Origin: Magnaporthiopsis rhizophila
Taxonomy: Eukaryota; Ascomycota; Sordariomycetes; Magnaporthales; Magnaporthaceae
Length of the DNA stretch: 64,000 nucleotides
NCBI GenBank assembly: GCA_003049465.1
Contig: PYSS01000002.1
Coordinates: forward strand, 62,001 to 126,000
Direction of reading: 5' to 3'
Numbering within the stretch: the first letter of the stretch is position 1; every line of letters starts with the position of its first letter. This document shows, piece by piece, positions 58,959-64,000 of this stretch. A program made the translations under genes and the position numbers. The notes beneath the pieces were generated by a model. It ran no database searches and was not told where the DNA came from. It was given only the letters and a program-made list of their open reading frames with translations.

Positions 58959-61103
58959 ATGGGTGTCTGCACATCATCATGCTGCGGAGGTGCGTTGATC
59001 CTCGTCGGCTCCATCTCTCCCTCGCCTGCGTCGCTGACTCCAGACAACAGGGTCCTCCCGCGAAGGCCTCTACGAGCCTGCCCTTGCCGACAACGAGCGA
59101 GAGGCCGTCGCGGACCTCCTCACCTACCTCGAGCATGTCCGTATCCACCTCCCGATCGCTCTCCTCGCACCCGCTTTCCGGGCGACTCTTGCTGACCCAA
59201 CGCAGAGAAACGAGACCGATTTCTTTTCTGGGGAACCCCTGAGGGCTCTGAGCACACTCGTCTACTCCGATAATCTCGATTTGCAGAGGAGTGCTAGCTT
59301 GACCTTCGCCGAGATCACAGAACGAGGTGCGTCCTGTTTAAGGACAAATCCCTCCCGATACAAGGCTGCTTGGTGTTGTTCTGGTCCTACGTTGTACTAA
59401 TACCGTAGCCGCCCCCTTAGATGTCCGTGAGGTCGACCGGGATACGCTCCATCCGATACTGTTCCTCCTGGCGAGCGAAGACCTCGAGGTCCAGCGGGCC
59501 GCCAGCGCTGCTCTGGGCAACCTTGCTGTCAATGGTGAGGCTTGAAATCCATCCCAGATCCCTACGCAGGCCCTTCCTGTACATGCGGGTGGAGCAAAAC
59601 TGCTGACGCGTCGTGCAACCCAGCCGAGAACAAGGTCAAGATCGTATCCCTCGGGGGACTGAGCCCTCTCATCCACCAGATGTGCTCTACCAACGTCGAA
59701 GTCCAATGCAACGCTGTCGGATGCATCACAAACCTGGCGACGCATGAGGAGAACAAGGCGAAGATCGCCAAGTCGGGCGCCCTGGGTCCTCTGACCCGAC
59801 TTGCTAAGTCTAAGGATATGCGGGTGCAAAGAAATGCCACCGGGGCTCTGCTCAACATGACACATTCTGGTACGATGCGGCGCCGTATCCACGCTGTCTC
59901 GTGAACCAAAGTCTATCGGTCGTCAAGCTAATTCGAATCTGCCACAGATGAAAACCGGCAACAGCTTGTCAACGCTGGGGCGATACCGGTGCTTGTCCAT
60001 CTCCTAACTTCCTCCGATGTCGATGTCCAATATTATTGCACAACGGCCCTCAGCAACATAGCAGTGGACGCCACCAACCGCGCCAAACTGGCTCAGACAG
60101 AACCGAAGCTTATCCAGTCGCTCGTCTCTCTCATGGAGTCTTCGTCCCCCAAGGTGCAGTGTCAGGCTGCGCTGGCCTTGCGGAACCTCGCGTCCGATGA
60201 GAAGTACCAGCTTGACATCGTCCGCGCATCGGGCCTTGTGCCCCTTCTGCGCCTGCTCCAGTCATCCTACTTGCCTCTCATCCTGTCGGCCGTCGCCTGC
60301 ATCAGAAACATCTCCATCCATCCCCTAAACGAGTCGCCCATCATCGAGGAGGGCTTCCTCAAACCCCTAGTCGACCTCCTAGGCTCCACGGACAACGAGG
60401 AGATCCAGTGTCACGCCATCTCGACGCTTCGGAACCTCGCTGCGAGCTCTGATCGGAACAAGGCCCTGGTTCTTGAGGCCGGCGCGGTCCAAAAGTGCAA
60501 GCAGCTTGTCCTCGATGTGCCGAGCACCGTGCAGTCCGAGATGACGGCCGCGATCGCGGTTCTGGCCCTGAGCGACGATCTGAAGCTCACCCTGCTCAGC
60601 CTCGGCGTCTTTGATGTCTTGATACCTTTGACGCAGTCCACAAGCATCGAAGTCCAGGGCAATAGCGCAGCCGCGCTAGGTAACCTTTCTTCAAAAGGTG
60701 AGACGCCCACTTTGTCACGCCATCGACCCTGGAAGAAGCAGAGTTCAGCTAACTTGCCATTTTTGCACCAGTCGGGGATTACTCCATGTTTATCCAGTGC
60801 TGGACCGAGCCCGCTGGCGGAATTCACGGCTATCTTAGTCGGTTCCTGGCGAGCGGCGATGCCACGTTCCAGCATATCGCCATATGGACCCTTCTCCAGC
60901 TGCTCGAGTCCGAAGACAAGAAGCTCGTGGCGCAGGTGGGCAAATCTGAGGACGTCGTCGACATGATAAAAGAGATTGCCAACCAGCCTGTCGATTCGGA
61001 CAACGAATATGATGACGACGACGAAGGCGAGGTGGTCAATCTTGCACAACGCTGCCTCGAGCTCCTGGGGCTCGGCTCCTCCAAGTCCCACATCGAGGGT
61101 TGA
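58959..61103 (+). CDS. VAC8: Armadillo-repeat vacuolar protein Vac8
   Basis: Seven exons: 58959-58989 (31 nt), 59051-59136, 59206-59326, 59421-59534, 59624-59869, 59948-60697 and 60772-61103, giving 559 residues, the usual Vac8 length. The N-terminus [10 protein letters not shown] has Gly2 for myristoylation and three Cys for palmitoylation. About eleven armadillo repeats follow (for example [39 protein letters not shown]). The acidic tail ([13 protein letters not shown]) is as in homologues. It is the vacuole-membrane scaffold for inheritance, fusion, nucleus-vacuole contacts and selective autophagy. All splice joints keep the repeats in register. Confidence 0.96.
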
Positions 61104-62156
61104 GGAGGCGCGACTGTACATGCCATCGAACCAATCACCATTCATTCTTCCTTGGTCAACTTACTCATTTCCCTATTCCTCCCCTTTGGCTATTATCACT
61201 ACGGCATCCTATGGACATAGGCGGGCACGGTGTTTGTGGCGTATCAGTCTTCTGTTCCATTTTCCCCCCTTTTCTCCCTTTTGCCCCTTTCTTCTCCTGC
61301 TCTCTTATTTTGCTTTTTATACCTGAGCCTGGGCCGGGAGTGTGAAGGTTGTACCCCTTTTCATAATTGTGCAACGTTTGGGAGGATCATTTTTATAGGT
61401 GCGGAAAAGAAAGGCACGGTGGCCCCGAGCATAGGATGACCAGGCTGATGAGTGTGCGGTCCGCCGACAAACCTCTTTTCATTTTATTTTCTTTGTCTTT
61501 TTCTCTTTCTCTCCATTTATTTATCTTCTTCGCTCACCTCATTTGTTATTTATCCTCTTGTGTCTCGGCTGCATACAGGATGCTATGAAGGCCGCGGGCC
61601 CAGTGAATATACTCTTTCTAGATCCTCCTCACTTCCACAAATTCGCGAACTTCCCCATCACAAGCCTCAGTCCGTTCGAACTATTCCCTGTAACTAAGAA
61701 AGTTGATCAACGATATTCACCATGGCTGGCTGTGTTCTTGAACATTTGCTTTCCCGTTTCTGTGTCCCGTGCGACGAACAGGCTCTCGAAGCTCCGTGGT
61801 CCTGGGCGATCTTTTTTGCCTGGCACACTAGGGCTCAAACGTCAGAGCCCCACACGCAGTATCAGCCGATACGGCATTCCCAAGATAGGTGGGCCCTCTA
61901 TTCGGATGGTCGACCACCACCGGAATCAGCAACCTCTCTTGGAATGCTCAAGCCGAAAGGTCCAGGGTGACGCGTGAGTATCGGTAGCGGACCTCCCCGG
62001 CTTGACTTGAAACCGTGAAGCAGTGCACAGTCGAGGTACGGTTAGAGAGCCGAGGGGCGCGAACCCGGACCTCGCTCCCAATCAACGCCGCAGCCGGAAA
62101 GTTAGGCATTCTGGCTAGGTAGGCGCCATAGTCGCCGCTCAAGAATCATGAGATTC
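61104..62156. other. Intergenic between convergent genes, 1.05 kb
   Basis: This is T/C-rich 3' flank of Vac8, then mixed sequence up to the Imp1 stop. The 144-codon plus frame at 61543-61977 has no domain. No RNA gene is supported. Confidence 0.55.
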
Positions 62157-62696
62157 TCATCGGGGACTCGACAGCGGATTCTCGATCCACTGAAAGTCGG
62201 ACCAATGCTGGTGCTTAGCGATGATCTTTCCCTGGATTAGGGCTAGGGGTAGTGGCCCCCAGTGACGCGAGTCCCTGGACACGGGCAGGTTGTCGCCGAC
62301 AACCCAGCAGTGGCCCTGGGGCACCTGCAGCATCTTGTCGCTGCCGCTCTCGGGCGAGTTGATGAGGACGTAGTCGCCCGGCATGCCGATGACGCGCTTG
62401 ACCCCAAACGACTCGCGCTCCGTCGGGATCTTGAAGACGACCACGTCGCCCACGCGGATCCCCCTCCCGCGCCGGTGCTCCTTCTTGATCAGGATCGAGT
62501 CGCCGACCAGGTCGAACAAGGGGAGCATCGAGGGCCCCGCGGCCGAGTCGAAGGCGTAGAGGTGCGCGAAGAACATGTGGAAGGCCGCGATGCCCTGGAT
62601 GGTCCAGACGGAGGCGCGGATCGGGTTCCGGTACCGGACCCATGCGGATCGGAAGGGTTGGCTGAGCCGCGAGCCGATGCGGCCGCCAAGAGGCAT
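62157..62696 (-). CDS. IMP1: Mitochondrial inner membrane protease subunit 1
   Basis: A single exon of 179 residues. This is an S26 signal-peptidase-type protein: an N-terminal membrane segment (~30-48), catalytic Ser in GPSMLP (Ser ~56), catalytic Lys in GVKRVIGMPGD (~100), and VVGDNLPVSRDSRHWGPLP, the conserved GDN/SRDSR boxes. It cleaves sorting signals of inner-membrane and intermembrane-space proteins together with Imp2. The start ATG directly follows a T-run on the plus strand (62698-62713). It is divergent from mitochondrial IF3. Confidence 0.94.
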   Translation of the reverse strand: MPLGGRIGSRLSQPFRSAWVRYRNPIRASVWTIQGIAAFHMFFAHLYAFDSAAGPSMLPLFDLVGDSILIKKEHRRGRGIRVGDVVVFKIPTERESFGVKRVIGMPGDYVLINSPESGSDKMLQVPQGHCWVVGDNLPVSRDSRHWGPLPLALIQGKIIAKHQHWSDFQWIENPLSSPR

Positions 62697-63149
62697 TTTT
62701 TTTTTTTTTTTTTCAAAATGTCTCTTTATTTTAGGTTTTGGTTCTGAGTGTCTCCCCGATGCGCAGCGTACTTCAGAGTCTGGAGAGCTGGATAGGCTCT
62801 TGATTCATCTCTGTGAGTGTCGATTGGACGGATACTATCATATATCTGTTTGTAGCAGTAAGCGCCTACTGGCCGAGCCTGGATTGATCAGACAGGGGTA
62901 GCTCAATCGGAAGCATTTAGAGATCCCGGTCTGCAACCCACACCCGCAAGCAAGCCCCACATGTGACGCTTTTTGGGGATACACGTCTTCGGGTCCTGCT
63001 TCGTTCGTTCACTGCAAAATCTTGCACAACTTGGCCAGGCTCAGCCGAGGTACCTAGCCGCCAACCGGGTCCTTTATAGACCAGCAGAGCCCAGCCCAGA
63101 AGGCTGAATCGACGGACAGCCTCTCGCTCTCCCCGAAAACACCAGCGCC
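62697..63149. promoter_or_regulatory. Divergent promoter, IMP1 / mitochondrial IF3
   Basis: 453 bases lie between the start codons. A T tract (62697-62713) adjoins the Imp1 start. No clear TATA box and no ORF were seen. Confidence 0.4.
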
Positions 63150-64000
63150 ATGCTCTGTCCCAGGGCCCTCAGTGCGGCCCCACGGCCCTGCCTTGTGCGC
63201 CAAATCTACGCCGCAAAGTGTCGACCACCAGCAGACTATTCCGCATGGCGGCCTCCAGCGGCATGTTTACAGACCGCTCCAATACAGCAGCAGTCGCGCG
63301 GCTTCAAGAAGCGTGCGTTTAAGCCAAGGGTGCAAGGAGTGGTGATAACGACCGAGACAGGAGAAGCGGAACGGGCGGGCGCAAGAGTATATGGTCCCAA
63401 GGGGGGCGCAAGGGGGCGGGGTCAGGACAAGCGGACGAAGGGGGAGACCGCGCTCCGCGACAAGCAGCTCCTCGAGTACCCGCTCATCCACCTCAAGAAC
63501 CGCGACTCCTCGACGCTCTCGGAGCCTCTCGCGACAGACGACGTGCTCGCCGACGTGGACCTCGAGACGGACACGCTTCTGTGCGTCTACCTCCCGTCCC
63601 CCAAGGCCGAGGCAGACGCAGACGCCGCCGCCGAGGCCGAGGATGAGATGGACGACGAGGAAGCCGCCGCACCCCGGGAGGCGGCATCCAAAAGGCCGCA
63701 GATCCCCATCTGCGTCGTCATGAACAGGGCAAAGTACGAGGAGCACCTCGAGAACGAACGCAGGGAGCAGCGGATCCGCGAGCTGGGCACCAAGGAGATG
63801 GAGATCAACTGGACCATCGACCAGCACGACCTAGGCCACAAGCTGCGGAGGCTGCGCGAGTTCCTAGGCAAAGGGTACACGGTGCAGATCACATTCCTCA
63901 AGAGGAGGCACAAGAAGCGCTCGGCGAATAACGATGATGACAACAGCGCCGCTGCCGAGACGGTCCGGCTGGTCAAAGAGGCTGCCGCCGAAGTCCCGGG
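63150..64000 (+). CDS. AIM23: Mitochondrial translation initiation factor IF-3 (partial, runs off right edge)
   Basis: An open frame of 283 complete codons runs from ATG 63150 to the window end with no intron seen. The N-terminus is an Arg-rich presequence (MLCPRALSAAPRPCLVRQIY). An IF3-N-like segment (LIHLKNRDSSTLSEPLATDDV...DTLLCVYLP) is followed by an acidic insert, then a linker helix and the IF3-C core with KEMEINWTIDQHDLGHKLRRL and FLGKGYTVQITFLKRR. It should bind the mitochondrial small subunit and prevent premature 55S/74S joining; the yeast homologue is Aim23. Only the last part of the IF3-C domain is missing. Confidence 0.9.
   Translation, partial: MLCPRALSAAPRPCLVRQIYAAKCRPPADYSAWRPPAACLQTAPIQQQSRGFKKRAFKPRVQGVVITTETGEAERAGARVYGPKGGARGRGQDKRTKGETALRDKQLLEYPLIHLKNRDSSTLSEPLATDDVLADVDLETDTLLCVYLPSPKAEADADAAAEAEDEMDDEEAAAPREAASKRPQIPICVVMNRAKYEEHLENERREQRIRELGTKEMEINWTIDQHDLGHKLRRLREFLGKGYTVQITFLKRRHKKRSANNDDDNSAAAETVRLVKEAAAEVP

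Noticed and set aside
62040..62090. Possible T-arm (ggttcgc) on the minus strand near Imp1
   Set aside because: Flanking bases do not pair into a stem and no anticodon or D arm is found.
62885..62960. tRNA-like stretch (ggggtagctcaatcgg...)
   Set aside because: The D-arm resembles a tRNA, but the D stem is incomplete and no T-arm or matching acceptor stem follows; at most a degenerate relic.

Overview
The window is nuclear DNA of a filamentous ascomycete, most likely a Sordariomycete. The evidence is GC-rich coding sequence, short introns (mostly 50-110 nt) with GTRNGY donors, CTRAC/CTAAY branch sites and YAG acceptors, and families typical of Pezizomycotina (a DUF4748-type protein, an Ams2-type GATA factor, a WD40/inositol 5-phosphatase). 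I did not try to place it more finely. Gene models below were spliced by hand; for every complete multi-exon gene the exon lengths sum to a multiple of three.

Layout, left to right. 0-9 kb: a CID/CHERP-like RNA-processing protein running off the left edge (-), a small DUF4748-type protein with micro-exons (-), and a WD40 plus inositol-polyphosphate 5-phosphatase (+). 9-20 kb: a BCS1-like AAA ATPase (-), a 3 kb gene-poor stretch with long homopolymers and one N, an ASPG-type asparaginase with ankyrin repeats (-), and a SET/NAP histone chaperone (+). 20-29 kb: a GPI-anchored GH76 Dfg5/Dcw1 protein (+), dihydroxyacetone kinase (+), Sm D2 (-) divergent from a 3-hydroxyisobutyryl-CoA hydrolase (+). 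29-39 kb: an Ams2-type GATA factor (+), replication factor A subunit 3 with an in-frame downstream ORF (-), and a GH51 arabinofuranosidase (-). 39-49 kb: a sugar transporter (+), a bZIP factor (+), and the divergent mitoribosomal pair uL4m (-) and mL38 (+). 49-64 kb: a RhoGAP protein (-), the AMPK gamma subunit Snf4 (-), Vac8 (+), mitochondrial Imp1 protease (-) divergent from mitochondrial IF3 (+, cut by the right edge).

Most genes are single-copy housekeeping genes. Local themes are: mitochondrial biogenesis (uL4m/mL38 and Imp1/mtIF3, both divergent pairs with short shared promoters); a possible arabinan-use pair (GH51 and a sugar transporter sharing a 0.74 kb promoter); and sugar/energy signalling (Snf4, dihydroxyacetone kinase). 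I found no CRISPR array, transposon or integrated virus, and no convincing tRNA or rRNA.

The most unusual points are: RFA3 followed, in the same frame after a single TGA, by about 298 open codons of low-complexity sequence; two genes whose reading frames need micro-exons (9, 17 and 26 nt in the DUF4748-type gene, 11 nt in the transporter); and a GATA-type finger whose cysteine pairs are 70 residues apart.
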